The notes under the pieces: generated by a model | What the model saw: the letters and a program-made list of their open reading frames with translations, nothing else | Told to the model about the DNA's origin: nothing | Databases searched by the model: none | Made by a program: the position numbers and the translations under genes | Origin: Haloplanus natans DSM 17983 | GTDB taxonomy: Archaea > Halobacteriota > Halobacteria > Halobacteriales > Haloferacaceae | Direction of reading: 5' to 3' | Assembly: GCF_000427685.1 (NCBI RefSeq) | Contig: NZ_KE386573.1 | Coordinates: forward strand, 1,348,938-1,412,937 | Length of the DNA stretch: 64,000 nt | In this document: piece after piece, positions 32,340 through 40,039 of the stretch | Layout of the letters: every line of letters starts with the position of its first letter | Position numbering within the stretch: the first letter of the stretch is position 1

Positions 32340-33013
32340 TCACGACCGAGCGCCGCCGACAGCGCGTTCGCCGCCCGCTCGCCGTCCCCTCGTGGCGCCG
32401 GTAGCCGAACCGGGTCGTCGCCGAAGCGGTCGACCACGAGCGCCGGCCGGCGCGTTCGGAGGTAGCGAGCGAGGATGCCGAGCGATCCGACGACGAGGGC
32501 GATGCCGCCGAGCAGCAGCAGCGTCGTGAGGAGGGAGAGCGCGGCGGCGAGGGTGTCGGTCACCGCGAGGACGCTCCCGACGGGGGCGGCGCCCGCCCCC
32601 GCCTCGGCGCCCATCGACAGCGTCTCGCCGAGGTCCATCGCCCGGAGCGCGACGCCGCCGCCCAGTCCCGCCAGCCCGTAGACGGCGGCACGTAAGCCCC
32701 AGTCGAGGAGCCGTCTCTCGCCCGTGGCGTCGACGGAGACGCCGCTCACGTTCGGGCGGTCGACCGCTTCGAAGCGCCGGCCGTCGGCGGCCGGGTTGTA
32801 CGCCAGCACCCGGTGTGTGGTGACGGCCGCCCAGCCGGCGCCGAGGGGTGCCCGCTCGAGGACCCGTTCGCCGTCGTAACAGAGCGCGTCGGGGTCGTCG
32901 CCGCTCGACGCCCCAGGCGAATCGCTCGGCGTCACCGCCGCGCCGTCGGGTCCGCCGGTCCCGGCGGTGACGCCCGGCGTGTGCCTCCGTCCGTCGCCGC
33001 CGTCCTGTGCCAT
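32336..33013 (-). CDS. Hypothetical membrane protein
   Basis: Start chosen at ATG 33011-33013 (MAQDGGDGRRHTPG): the longer frame upstream is only the translation of a degraded palindromic repeat. 225 residues: disordered start, a PH-like beta region (CYDGERVLERAPLGAGWAAVTTHRVLAYNPAADGRRFEAVDRPNVSGVSVD), two to three hydrophobic helices and a cytosolic tail ending LVVDRFGDDPVRLPAPRGDGERAANALSAALG. The N-terminal part resembles bacterial PH (DUF304-like) domains. Function unknown. Confidence 0.7.
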   Translation of the reverse strand: MAQDGGDGRRHTPGVTAGTGGPDGAAVTPSDSPGASSGDDPDALCYDGERVLERAPLGAGWAAVTTHRVLAYNPAADGRRFEAVDRPNVSGVSVDATGERRLLDWGLRAAVYGLAGLGGGVALRAMDLGETLSMGAEAGAGAAPVGSVLAVTDTLAAALSLLTTLLLLGGIALVVGSLGILARYLRTRRPALVVDRFGDDPVRLPAPRGDGERAANALSAALGRD

Positions 33014-33071
33014 CGAGCGTGTCCACGCCCGCCGCCGCCCTGACGCTTTCGGCCGTTCCGATCCGGTCGAT

Positions 33072-33122
33072 TTTAGCGGTGAGTCGCCGGAACGGGTCGG
33101 CGACCCACCGGTACTGACGTAC
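33072..33122. repeat. Degraded palindromic repeat
   Basis: GCGGTGAGTCGCCGG and CCGGCGACCCACCGGT-like arms around an AACGGGT loop match the centre of the palindromic family (closest to 30623), but the terminal TGATAGTG-type ends are lost. It lies upstream of the hypothetical membrane protein gene. Confidence 0.5.
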
Positions 33123-33182
33123 GAGGCAGGGCGCGTCCGTCGGAACTGACCGACCTCAGTTCGCGCGAGCACCGGTCAATTT

Positions 33183-33271
33183 TTTAGGATGGCCTAAACA
33201 GCTAGCGATGCTCGTCTGTTTTGGCAGGCCTAAAAATCGGAGGGATTTTGTATTTTTAGGCCAGCCTAAAA
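33183..33271. promoter_or_regulatory. Three TTTAGG...CCTAAA operators before the six-repeat halocyanin gene
   Basis: Site 1 TTTAGG-ATGG-CCTAAA (33183-33198), site 2 TTTTGGCAGGCCTAAAA (33219-33235, left arm imperfect), site 3 TTTTAGGCCAGCCTAAAA (33254-33271). Centres are about 36 bp apart. Site 3 ends 3 nt before the ATG at 33275 and overlaps the TATA region. The motif equals that at 24397 but for one spacer base and looks like a metal-dependent DtxR-family box. Confidence 0.7.
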
Positions 33272-33274
33272 TCT

Positions 33275-35749
33275 ATGCGACACACCAGACGACGGTTGCT
33301 CAAGACAACCGGCATCGCCCTCGGCGGCGTCGGGTTGGCCGGTTGTGGTGGACAGAGCGGGACCGACGCGGACGAATCGACGGCGACGGAGACGGACGCC
33401 GGGACGGCGGCGCCGACGGAAACGCCCGAACCGCCGTCCGACGCCTCGGCTGCGACGGCGCTCGCCGCCGAGTGGAACGTGATGCGCGCCCGCCTCCACG
33501 ACGCGATGGCGCTCGGCCACGCCGGTCGGAACGCCGCGGCGGCGACGCTCGTCGGCGACGTGTTCGCCCGCTTCGAGAACGCGGGCGGCGAGTGGGGCGC
33601 CCACGAAGGGTTGGAGTCGACCAGCGAGTCGGCCTACGAGTCCTTCGAGGAACACCTCGGATCGGCCCGCACCGGCTTCGAGGAGGGATCGACCGACGAG
33701 GCGATGGGGGCGCTCGCCGAGGCGGGGACGAACCTGCTCGCGGCCCAGCGCGGCCGCACCTCGGGCGAGGTGGCTCAGGTGTTCACCATCATGGTGTACG
33801 CCGCCCGCGTCCGCGACGTGGACGCGCTAGCGACGGCCGGCATGACCGATGCGGCGGCGACGGTGGGCCAGCAAGTCTTCGGCGACTTCGAGCAAGCGGC
33901 GGTCCACGACACCGTCGAGTCGGCGGGACAGGAGTATTACGAGGCCTTCGAGGGTGGCATGGAGGAGGCCGTCTCGGCGGCCCAGTCCGGCGACGCTGCG
34001 GCGGTCCACGAGGCCGCCCTCGCCTCGTCGCAAGGGGCCGTCGACGCGGCTTACGAACTCACGTCCGACGCCGTCGCCGGTGTTGCCCACCTCTCGCTGA
34101 TGGGTACCGTCGGCTTCGACGCCGAGATGGCTGCGGGCATCGGCGGAGCAGGTGTCGGACTCGCCCACGCCGCCGGCCTGAACGGCTACCGGGTCCGCGT
34201 CCGCGACGCCGCGTGGCTCTACGACGCCGGCGCGACCGAGGCGGCGAAAACCGCCGCGCAATCCATCTTCCAGCATTTCGAGGGCGCCCGCGCCCACGAG
34301 GCGCTGGAATCCGCGAGTGAGGAGGCGTACAACCGGTTCGAACACGAGGGGCTCGAAGCCCTCATTTCGGCCATCGAGGACGGCGACGACGCCGGCGTCG
34401 ACGAGGCCGTCACGACCGTCCACAACGGTCTGACGACGGGTATCGACGCGCTGGCCGGCGAGAACGCGGCCGTCCTCCAGTCCGGCTTCTTCCGTGCCCG
34501 CCTCGCCGACGCCCACGAGCGCTACCTGCAGGGCGAGGGGGAGGTGGCCGCGACCATCGCGGAGAACCTCTTTGCCCTGTTCGAGCAAAACCAGTCCGGC
34601 TTCCACGAGTCCTTAGAGGAGACCAGTGAGGACCTGTACGGGACGTTCGAGGAGGAGCATCTGACTGCCCTGCCGGACGCCTTCCGGAACGGCGACGACG
34701 AGGCGGTGCAGACACACGTCACGGGCGCGATGGACGCGCTAGTCGAGTACGAGGCGATGGCCGGATCGACGCCCGTCGCGAGCGCCGCCGCCGCGGGCTA
34801 TATGACCGGCCGCGCCGGCGACGCGGGCGCCCTGGCGACGGTCGGTGCGACCGACCGCGCCGAAACCGTCGCCAGCGACGCCTTCGCCTACTTCGAGGCC
34901 GGCGCCAACGGCTTCCACGAGGCCGTCGAGGAGGCCAGCGAGGAGCGCTACCACGCCTTCGAGGAGGCGCTGGGTGCGCTCCGGTCGGCGACGACCGGCT
35001 CGGCCGACGCCTACGCCGCCGCGACGACGTTCGCCGACGAGGCGACCGCGGCCGTCTACGCCGTCGTCGAGAACGGCGGCACCGGGGGCGATGTGAACGC
35101 CGCACCTCTGATGGCCGACGTGTTCGCCACCTTCGAGAACGCGCGCGTCCACGAGGCCGTCGAGGAGGGCGACCAGGAGACCTACGAGACGTTCGAGTCG
35201 GCGCTCTCGAACTACGTCTCCGCCCTGGAGAGCGGCGAGGGGGTCGATTCGGCCGCCGAACGGTTCGCGCAGGCGACCCGGAATGCGGCTTTCGCCGTCG
35301 CCGGCGCCGCGAGCGAGGCGCCCGAAATCTCCGCGGGCGGCTCGGGTGGTGGAAGCAGCGGTGGTGGCTCGTCGAACCTCCAGGGCGGCCCCAACGTCGT
35401 CTCCGGCGTCCCCGAGGACGCCGATCACGTCGTCGACATGACGGCCGTCGCGTTCGAGCCGGCGGAACTCGCCGTCTCCGTCGGCGACAAAGTCGCGTGG
35501 AAACACGCCGGCGGCGAGGCCCACAGCGTCAGCGCCTACGGCGACGGGATTCCGGACGGCGCGACCTACTGGGCCTCCGGCGGCTTCGAGTCCGAGGAAG
35601 CCGCCCGGGCCGGCTGGGAGAACGGCAAGGGTGCCGTCCAGTCCGGCCAGTCCTACGTCCACACCTTCGAGACGGCGGGCGAACACGCCTACTTCTGTAT
35701 CCCGCACGAGGCGGCGGGGATGGAGGGAACGGTCGTCGTCGAAGAGTGA
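33275..35749 (+). CDS. Secreted six-repeat (DUF5059-like) halocyanin-domain lipoprotein
   Basis: 824 residues. Tat lipoprotein signal (RHTRRRLLK...LAGC, lipid Cys24), a Thr/Glu-rich linker, then a long Ala-rich helical region with six units of the form (V/I)FxxFE-x(4-9)-H(E/D)x(V/L)E-x(6-8)-YxxFE at about 97-126, 202-227, 332-357, 433-460, 537-564 and 617-642. A Gly/Ser linker leads to a C-terminal halocyanin domain with copper ligands His750, Cys808, His811 and Met816. It should sit on the outer membrane face. The regular His-Glu pairs suggest metal binding, and the iron-box-like promoter suggests a role in iron acquisition with the copper domain as redox partner; this is inference. I recognise the helical part as resembling haloarchaeal DUF5059. 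Confidence 0.75.
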   Translation: MRHTRRRLLKTTGIALGGVGLAGCGGQSGTDADESTATETDAGTAAPTETPEPPSDASAATALAAEWNVMRARLHDAMALGHAGRNAAAATLVGDVFARFENAGGEWGAHEGLESTSESAYESFEEHLGSARTGFEEGSTDEAMGALAEAGTNLLAAQRGRTSGEVAQVFTIMVYAARVRDVDALATAGMTDAAATVGQQVFGDFEQAAVHDTVESAGQEYYEAFEGGMEEAVSAAQSGDAAAVHEAALASSQGAVDAAYELTSDAVAGVAHLSLMGTVGFDAEMAAGIGGAGVGLAHAAGLNGYRVRVRDAAWLYDAGATEAAKTAAQSIFQHFEGARAHEALESASEEAYNRFEHEGLEALISAIEDGDDAGVDEAVTTVHNGLTTGIDALAGENAAVLQSGFFRARLADAHERYLQGEGEVAATIAENLFALFEQNQSGFHESLEETSEDLYGTFEEEHLTALPDAFRNGDDEAVQTHVTGAMDALVEYEAMAGSTPVASAAAAGYMTGRAGDAGALATVGATDRAETVASDAFAYFEAGANGFHEAVEEASEERYHAFEEALGALRSATTGSADAYAAATTFADEATAAVYAVVENGGTGGDVNAAPLMADVFATFENARVHEAVEEGDQETYETFESALSNYVSALESGEGVDSAAERFAQATRNAAFAVAGAASEAPEISAGGSGGGSSGGGSSNLQGGPNVVSGVPEDADHVVDMTAVAFEPAELAVSVGDKVAWKHAGGEAHSVSAYGDGIPDGATYWASGGFESEEAARAGWENGKGAVQSGQSYVHTFETAGEHAYFCIPHEAAGMEGTVVVEE

Positions 35750-35837
35750 GCCACCCGGCGGCGCCCTGACCGCCACTCCGACCATGCGGTCCCCGTACCG
35801 TGGGCAAACGGTAACGTACACTCCCTCCATTCCGTTC

Positions 35838-36600
35838 TCACCGCTCGCTAGCGACGGCGTCGCAGTCGGCGGCTTCGGCGTTCGCCTCGCGTGTCGACCG
35901 GTGCGTCACGTCGCTTCGTGGATACGGAATCTCGATGTCCGCGTCCGCGAGGGTGTGGTAGATGGCGCGGTTGAGTTCGTGGCGGGCCCGTGCCGCCCGA
36001 GTCGGGCCGTTAACCCAACAGAGGAGTTCGTACTCCAGCGCCGAGTCGCCGAAGCGCCGGAACCGTATCCGCGGCTCGGGGACGTCGAGCACCAGCGACT
36101 CCGACAGCGCGATATCGACCAGCAGATCCTCGAACGCATCGATGTCGGTGCCGTAGGCGACGCCGATGGGGACGCGGACCCGCCGTCGCCGGCCCGGCGC
36201 CGACTCGTTGGTGACGCGGGTGGCGTTCAGGACGGAGTTGGGCACCGTGACGAGCACCTCGTCGCGGGTCAGCAGCGTCGTCGAGCGGACACCCACCTTC
36301 ACCACCGTCCCGGACTCGCCGGAGTCGAGGACGACGAAGTCGCCCGGTTTGTAGGTGTCGTCGAAGTAGAGGGCGATCCCGTCGTCGGACTATCCGACTG
36401 GCGGTCGAGCTTCGCTCGACGACCCCGAAGAAGTTGGCGACGGTGTCCTTGGCGGCGAAGCCGACGGCGATGCCGGCGATGCCCGCGCCCGCCAGCAGGG
36501 GTGACACGTCGTACTCCCAGAGTGAGAGGAGGACGGACTGCCGAAGGAGACGGCGAGGAGTCCGTCGAACACGGCTTCGAGAGGCGCCCGACGGCGATAA
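35838..36600 (-). pseudogene. mscS-type mechanosensitive channel gene, broken
   Basis: The pore helix and beta domain of an MscS channel are clear (LWEYDVSPLLAGAGIAGIAVGFAAKDTVANFFG, then GIALYFDDTYKPGDFVVLDSG...RSTTLLTRDEVLVTVPNSVL and a C-terminal domain to 35838), but two defects exist. A 43-nt insertion at 36381-36423 splits FFG from GIALYF and shifts the frame; deleting exactly 43 nt restores it. The N-terminal membrane segments are absent: homology stops near 36600, where a palindromic element begins. The C-terminal part alone could not form a channel. Confidence 0.85.
36381..36423. repeat. 43-nt double-hairpin insertion in mscS
   Basis: On the minus strand it reads as GTCGAGCGAAGCTCGAC (7-bp stem, GAA loop) followed after CGCCA by GTCGGATAGTCCGAC (6-bp stem, TAG loop), with the outer ends GTCGTCG/CGACGAC complementary to each other. 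Its removal regenerates an uninterrupted, canonical MscS sequence (FFG-GIALYF), so the boundaries are well defined; a short CCC at the join could be a target duplication. Confidence 0.8.
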
Positions 36601-36685
36601 CTATAGGCGTTATCGGAAGTTATCAGAGATTCTCGCCGGGACGGTCCGGCGAGAATCTATGGACAGTTACGATAACCCCTATATA
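36601..36685. repeat. 85-bp palindromic element, second subfamily
   Basis: CTATAGGCGTTATC at the left and GATAACCCCTATATA at the right are inverted repeats; the centre AGATTCTCGCCGG/CCGGCGAGAATCT is a perfect 13-bp stem around GACGGT. An inner GTTACGATAAC/GTTATCGGAAGTTATC region copies the TTGTAA-CTG layout of the main family. It terminates the mscS remnant. Confidence 0.75.
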
Positions 36686-36799
36686 ATGGCGTCCGGAGCG
36701 ATTTGCACGCCGTCTTGTGATCGGGCGTGGACTGGCTCACGGAGGCGACTCCATCCTCCGGCCGAAAGGTTCTGGTTCGTGCCCCGCTCACGACGCGGT

Positions 36800-37288
36800 A
36801 TGTATCGCCGTGGTCACTGGGGCGTCTCCCTGCTCGTGTTCGCGCCGGTCGGTTTCGCACTCCTCTGGCTGGGCCGGCCCGACCTCGCGTTCGTCGGCGG
36901 CGGCGCGATGCTCTGGCTGTCGACGCTCCCCGACGTGGACCACCGGCTCCCCGGCATCTCCCACCGCGGTCCCACCCACACCCTCGCCTTTGCCCTCCTC
37001 GTCGGCGCCGTCGGCGCCGGTGCGGGCGCCGGCCTCGCGGCCGTCCTCGGCGGCGGCCGGACGACTCTGATCGCCTTCGGCTTCGGGATCGGAACGCTCG
37101 GGATTCTCGCGCACCTCCTCGCCGACGCGCTCACGCCCGCCGGCGTTCCGTTCCTGTGGCCGCTCTCCGGCCGGGACTTCTCCGTCTATCTCACCCGCGC
37201 CGACAACACGCTCGCCAACTACGCCCTCCTCGCGGTCGGGGTGTGTGCAACGGCGGCCGCGGGCGTCGCTGCCCTGCGGGTGGTGTGA
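36800..37288 (+). CDS. Membrane-bound metal-dependent hydrolase (YdjM/DUF457 type)
   Basis: Start at ATG 36800 (MYRRGHWGVSLLVFAPVGFALLWLG); upstream frame belongs to the palindrome and the mscS remnant. 162 residues with four hydrophobic helices and the conserved metal motif LPDVDHRLPGISHRGPTHTLAFALL plus HLLADALTPAGVPFLWPLS of the YdjM/DUF457 family (putative membrane hydrolases related to phospholipase C). Substrate unknown. Its promoter is likely supplied by the A+T-rich end of the palindromic element at ~36675. Confidence 0.88.
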   Translation: MYRRGHWGVSLLVFAPVGFALLWLGRPDLAFVGGGAMLWLSTLPDVDHRLPGISHRGPTHTLAFALLVGAVGAGAGAGLAAVLGGGRTTLIAFGFGIGTLGILAHLLADALTPAGVPFLWPLSGRDFSVYLTRADNTLANYALLAVGVCATAAAGVAALRVV

Positions 37289-37318
37289 GTTTTTGGTTCC
37301 GGGCGCCGTGGCCGACGT

Positions 37319-37891
37319 ATGAACGACGACGCGATGCGCCGCTTCCCGGTGCCCGACTACGACGATCTGCCGGACGACCTGCGGGAACGGATCGACGCGG
37401 AGACGGAGCGTGCGGGCTTTACGCCCAACGTCTTCGCCGCCCTGGCGTACGCGCCCGCACAGTTCCGCGCGTTCGTCGACTACCACGACGCCCTCGTCGA
37501 GGAAACCGAACTCGACCGCGAGGAGGTGGAGATGATCGTCGTCGCCGTCTCGGGTGTCAACCACTGTTACTACTGCAACGTCGCTCACGGCGCACTCGTG
37601 CGCATCTACGCCGACGACCCACACCTCGCCGACCAGCTCGTCGCCAACTACCGGACTGCGGACGTGAGCGACGAGCGACTGCTCATGCTCGACGTGGCGG
37701 TGACACTCACCGAGCGCCCCTGGGAGGTGACGGAGGCGGACCTCGACGCCCTCGCCGAGGCCGGCTACTCCGAGCGCGAAATCTGGGATATCGGCGCTAT
37801 AACGGCGTTTTTCAACCTCAGCAACCGGCTGGCGAGCTTCGCGGATATGCGACCGAACGCGGAGTTTCACACGCTCGGACGGGACGACTAG
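37319..37891 (+). CDS. AhpD-like peroxidase-related protein
   Basis: A 190-residue protein of the carboxymuconolactone decarboxylase/AhpD superfamily. The catalytic helix reads MIVVAVSGVNHCYYCNVAHGALVRIYADD, containing the CxxC pair and the His three residues on, as in alkylhydroperoxidase-related enzymes; the second half (FNLSNRLASFADMRPNAEFHTLGRD) is typical of the YciW/peroxidase-related subgroup. It probably reduces peroxides through a thioredoxin-type partner; several thioredoxin genes lie downstream (41449-44753). The gene is 30 nt after the hydrolase gene. Confidence 0.88.
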   Translation: MNDDAMRRFPVPDYDDLPDDLRERIDAETERAGFTPNVFAALAYAPAQFRAFVDYHDALVEETELDREEVEMIVVAVSGVNHCYYCNVAHGALVRIYADDPHLADQLVANYRTADVSDERLLMLDVAVTLTERPWEVTEADLDALAEAGYSEREIWDIGAITAFFNLSNRLASFADMRPNAEFHTLGRDD

Positions 37892-37908
37892 AACGTCGCT
37901 GTCGAGAT

Positions 37909-37961
37909 TAGATATATACTGATCAATTATTCACAAACGGGCGATTTCGCCGAAACGCCCG
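37909..37961 (+). promoter_or_regulatory. cspA promoter and structured 5' leader
   Basis: TATA box AGATATATAC at about 37909-37919; the expected start is near 37942-37945, leaving a leader of about 55 nt before the ATG at 38000. The leader region carries a hairpin CGGGCG (37938-37943)/CGCCCG (37956-37961) with a nested GGCGA/TCGCC alternative. A structured leader is unusual where most genes are leaderless. Confidence 0.5.
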
Positions 37962-37999
37962 GAAACCTTATGACTCTCCTTTTCGTCGTAGTGGACGCA

Positions 38000-38194
38000 A
38001 TGGCGACAGGTACGGTTGCGTTCTTTAACGACACTGGCGGTTACGGGTTCATCGAGACTGAAGATTCGGACGAAGACGTCTTCTTCCACATGGAAGACAT
38101 CGGTGGTCCGGACCTAGAAGAAGGGCAGGAGGTGGAGTTCGACATCGAACAGGCCGACAAGGGCCCACGAGCGACCAACCTCCAGCGGCTGTAG
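38000..38194 (+). CDS. cspA: Cold-shock domain protein
   Basis: A 64-residue CSD protein: [34 protein letters not shown] with RNP1-like GGYGFIE and RNP2 VFFH, and the acidic surface usual in haloarchaea. It binds single-stranded RNA/DNA as a chaperone. The start is fixed by the family N-terminus (MATGTV); an in-frame ATG at 37970 would add ten residues not found in CspA proteins and lies in the leader. Confidence 0.95.
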   Translation: MATGTVAFFNDTGGYGFIETEDSDEDVFFHMEDIGGPDLEEGQEVEFDIEQADKGPRATNLQRL

Positions 38195-38269
38195 GACCGA
38201 TCCGAGTCTCGGCTCGGGCGGTCGGTAGCGACGCAACAACGACGGGTTCACTTTTCTCGACGCCCCGAG

Positions 38270-39760
38270 CTACAGCGATCCCTCGGCGGCCCGTTCGCGC
38301 AGTCGCGCGGCCCGTTCGCGGATGGCCGTCCACTCCGCCTCGTCTTTCCGGTCGGCGTGGCTGTACATCAGCCCCATCCGTCCCGTCCCCCGAAGCGTCT
38401 CCTCGTGTTCGTCCAGGAAGTCCCAGTAGAGCGCGTTGAACGGGCAGGCGTCCGCGCCCGTCGTCGCGTTCACGTCGTACGGACAGGCCGCGCAGTGGTC
38501 GCTCATCCTGTCGACGTAGTTGCCCGACGAGACGTAGGGCTTCGAAGTGAAGGCGTCGGTGGCGAACGTCCCCATTCCGAGGACGTTCGGCGTCGTCACC
38601 CAGTGGTAGGCGTCGACGAACCCGAAGTGGAACCACTCGTTCAACTCCCCCGGATCGGCGCCGAAAAGCGTCGCGAAGTTCGAGAGAACCATCAGGCGCT
38701 CGATGTGGTGGGCGTAGCCGTGGTCGTAGACGTGGGAGACGGCCTCGTCCAGACACCGCATCCGCGTCTCGCCGTCGTAGTAGAGCGGGGGAAGGGCACG
38801 CGAGCGGTCGAGCAGGTCGCCCTCGACCAACTCGGGCATCGTCCGTCGGTAGACGTGACGCATGAACTCCCGCCAGCCGAGCACCTGCCGGACGAAGCCC
38901 TCGACGCTCTCGATCGGGGCGTCGTCCCGCTCCCACGCCCCGACGGCGGCGTCGATGGCCTCCCGTGGCTTCAACAGCCCGAGGTTCAGCGACGACGAGA
39001 GCAGGGAGTGAGCGAGCGTGGACTCGCCGCCGACTATCGCGTCCTGATACGGGCCGAACTCGGGGAGGCGGTGGGTGACGAAGTGATCGAGGGCGTCGAG
39101 CGCCTCGTCGCGCGTGACGGGCCACGCGAACCCCTCGGGGGCACCCCACGTGTCGAACCGCTCCGCGACCCAGTCGAGCGTCTCTCGGGTCAGTTCGTCG
39201 GGGTCGTAGCGCGGCACCGGTGGCGGCGACCAGTCGTCGGGCGGCGTCTCGCGGTTCGACTCGTCGAAGTTCCACTGGCCGCCCACGGGGTCGTCGCCGT
39301 TCATCAAGATGCCCTCGCGTCGGCGGAGCCAACGGTAGAAGTTCTCGTGGCGGAAGGAGTCGTCGCCGTGCCACTCGTCGAACGCGTCGGGCGAACACAG
39401 AAATCGGTCGTCGTCGACGAGCGTCAGCGATCCGCCCCGGGACTCGACGAGTTCGCGCAGGCGCGCCGCGGCGCCGTCGCTCGGCGGACACATGAGGCGG
39501 AGTTCGTCGCCCGGCGACGCCTCGAAGTGAGCGTCGAGGGCGTCGCCGAAGCTGTCGGCGCGGCGGTACTCCACGTCGTAACCCGCCTCGCGAAGGGCGT
39601 CGCGGGCGTGGCGCATCGCCGCGAAGACGAGGCCGAGTTTCTGGGGGTGGTACGGGCGCCGGTCGGCGAAGTCGGCCGCCTCGATCAGCAACACCCGATC
39701 CGCGCCGTCGAGGACGTGGTGTTCGGGGTGGAGTTGGTCGCCGAGGAGCCAGACGGTCAT
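38270..39760 (-). CDS. FeS-type photolyase/cryptochrome (PhrB-like)
   Basis: A 496-residue protein of the FeS-BCP family: MTVWLLGDQLHPEHHVLDGADRVLLIEA start, HPQKLGLVFAAMRHARDALR, and a C-terminal cluster region with cysteines in RMRCLDEAVSHVYDHGYAHHIERLMVLSN and DHCAACPYDVNATTGADACPFNALYWDFL, which supply the four ligands of a [4Fe-4S] cluster. Family members bind FAD and a ribolumazine-type antenna and repair (6-4) photoproducts (Agrobacterium PhrB) or act as light sensors. Full length. Alone in its transcription unit. Confidence 0.9.
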   Translation of the reverse strand: MTVWLLGDQLHPEHHVLDGADRVLLIEAADFADRRPYHPQKLGLVFAAMRHARDALREAGYDVEYRRADSFGDALDAHFEASPGDELRLMCPPSDGAAARLRELVESRGGSLTLVDDDRFLCSPDAFDEWHGDDSFRHENFYRWLRRREGILMNGDDPVGGQWNFDESNRETPPDDWSPPPVPRYDPDELTRETLDWVAERFDTWGAPEGFAWPVTRDEALDALDHFVTHRLPEFGPYQDAIVGGESTLAHSLLSSSLNLGLLKPREAIDAAVGAWERDDAPIESVEGFVRQVLGWREFMRHVYRRTMPELVEGDLLDRSRALPPLYYDGETRMRCLDEAVSHVYDHGYAHHIERLMVLSNFATLFGADPGELNEWFHFGFVDAYHWVTTPNVLGMGTFATDAFTSKPYVSSGNYVDRMSDHCAACPYDVNATTGADACPFNALYWDFLDEHEETLRGTGRMGLMYSHADRKDEAEWTAIRERAARLRERAAEGSL

Positions 39761-39841
39761 GGTCGGCGTTGGGAGCGGGCGAGCAAAACGGTGTGGGCCG
39801 ATGCGCCGTAGCTTTTTATCACCCCACGGTCACCTGCCGGT

Positions 39842-40039
39842 ATGGAGTACACCACCCTCGGAGACACCGGGGTGGAGGTTTCCCGCCTCTGTCTGGGCTG
39901 TATGAGCATCGGGACGAGCGACTGGCGCGATTGGGTGCTGGACGAGGCGGACGCGATGGAACTCATCGGCCTGTCGGAGAGCGACGTCGAGTTCCTAGAG
40001 GAGCCGTACGAACCCGTTCCCGTCTCCGGGCACGACTAG
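39842..40039 (+). pseudogene. Aldo/keto reductase with large internal deletion
   Basis: The 65-codon frame keeps the N-terminus of an aldo/keto reductase (MEYTTLGDTGVEVSRLCLGCMSIGTSDWRDWVLDE... ) and its last ~20 residues (LSESDVEFLEEPYEPVPVSGHD) joined in frame near nt 39966-39972; about 270 residues including the catalytic Tyr/Lys/His are missing. The promoter looks intact (CTTTTTATC, 26 nt before the ATG). The stop shares CTAG with the stop of the convergent sco gene. Enzymatic activity is excluded; expression of a micro-protein is possible. Confidence 0.8.

Noticed and set aside
32336-33172. Longer start for the hypothetical membrane protein
   Set aside because: The extra N-terminal residues are the translation of a degraded palindromic repeat.
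36434-36799. N-terminal extension of the YdjM-like hydrolase
   Set aside because: The upstream codons are mscS-antisense and palindrome sequence; family homology begins at the ATG 36800.
38049-39491. Long minus-strand frame overlapping the photolyase in another frame
   Set aside because: Arg-rich, no homology, and it overlaps cspA; the photolyase frame contains the FeS cysteines and family N-terminus.
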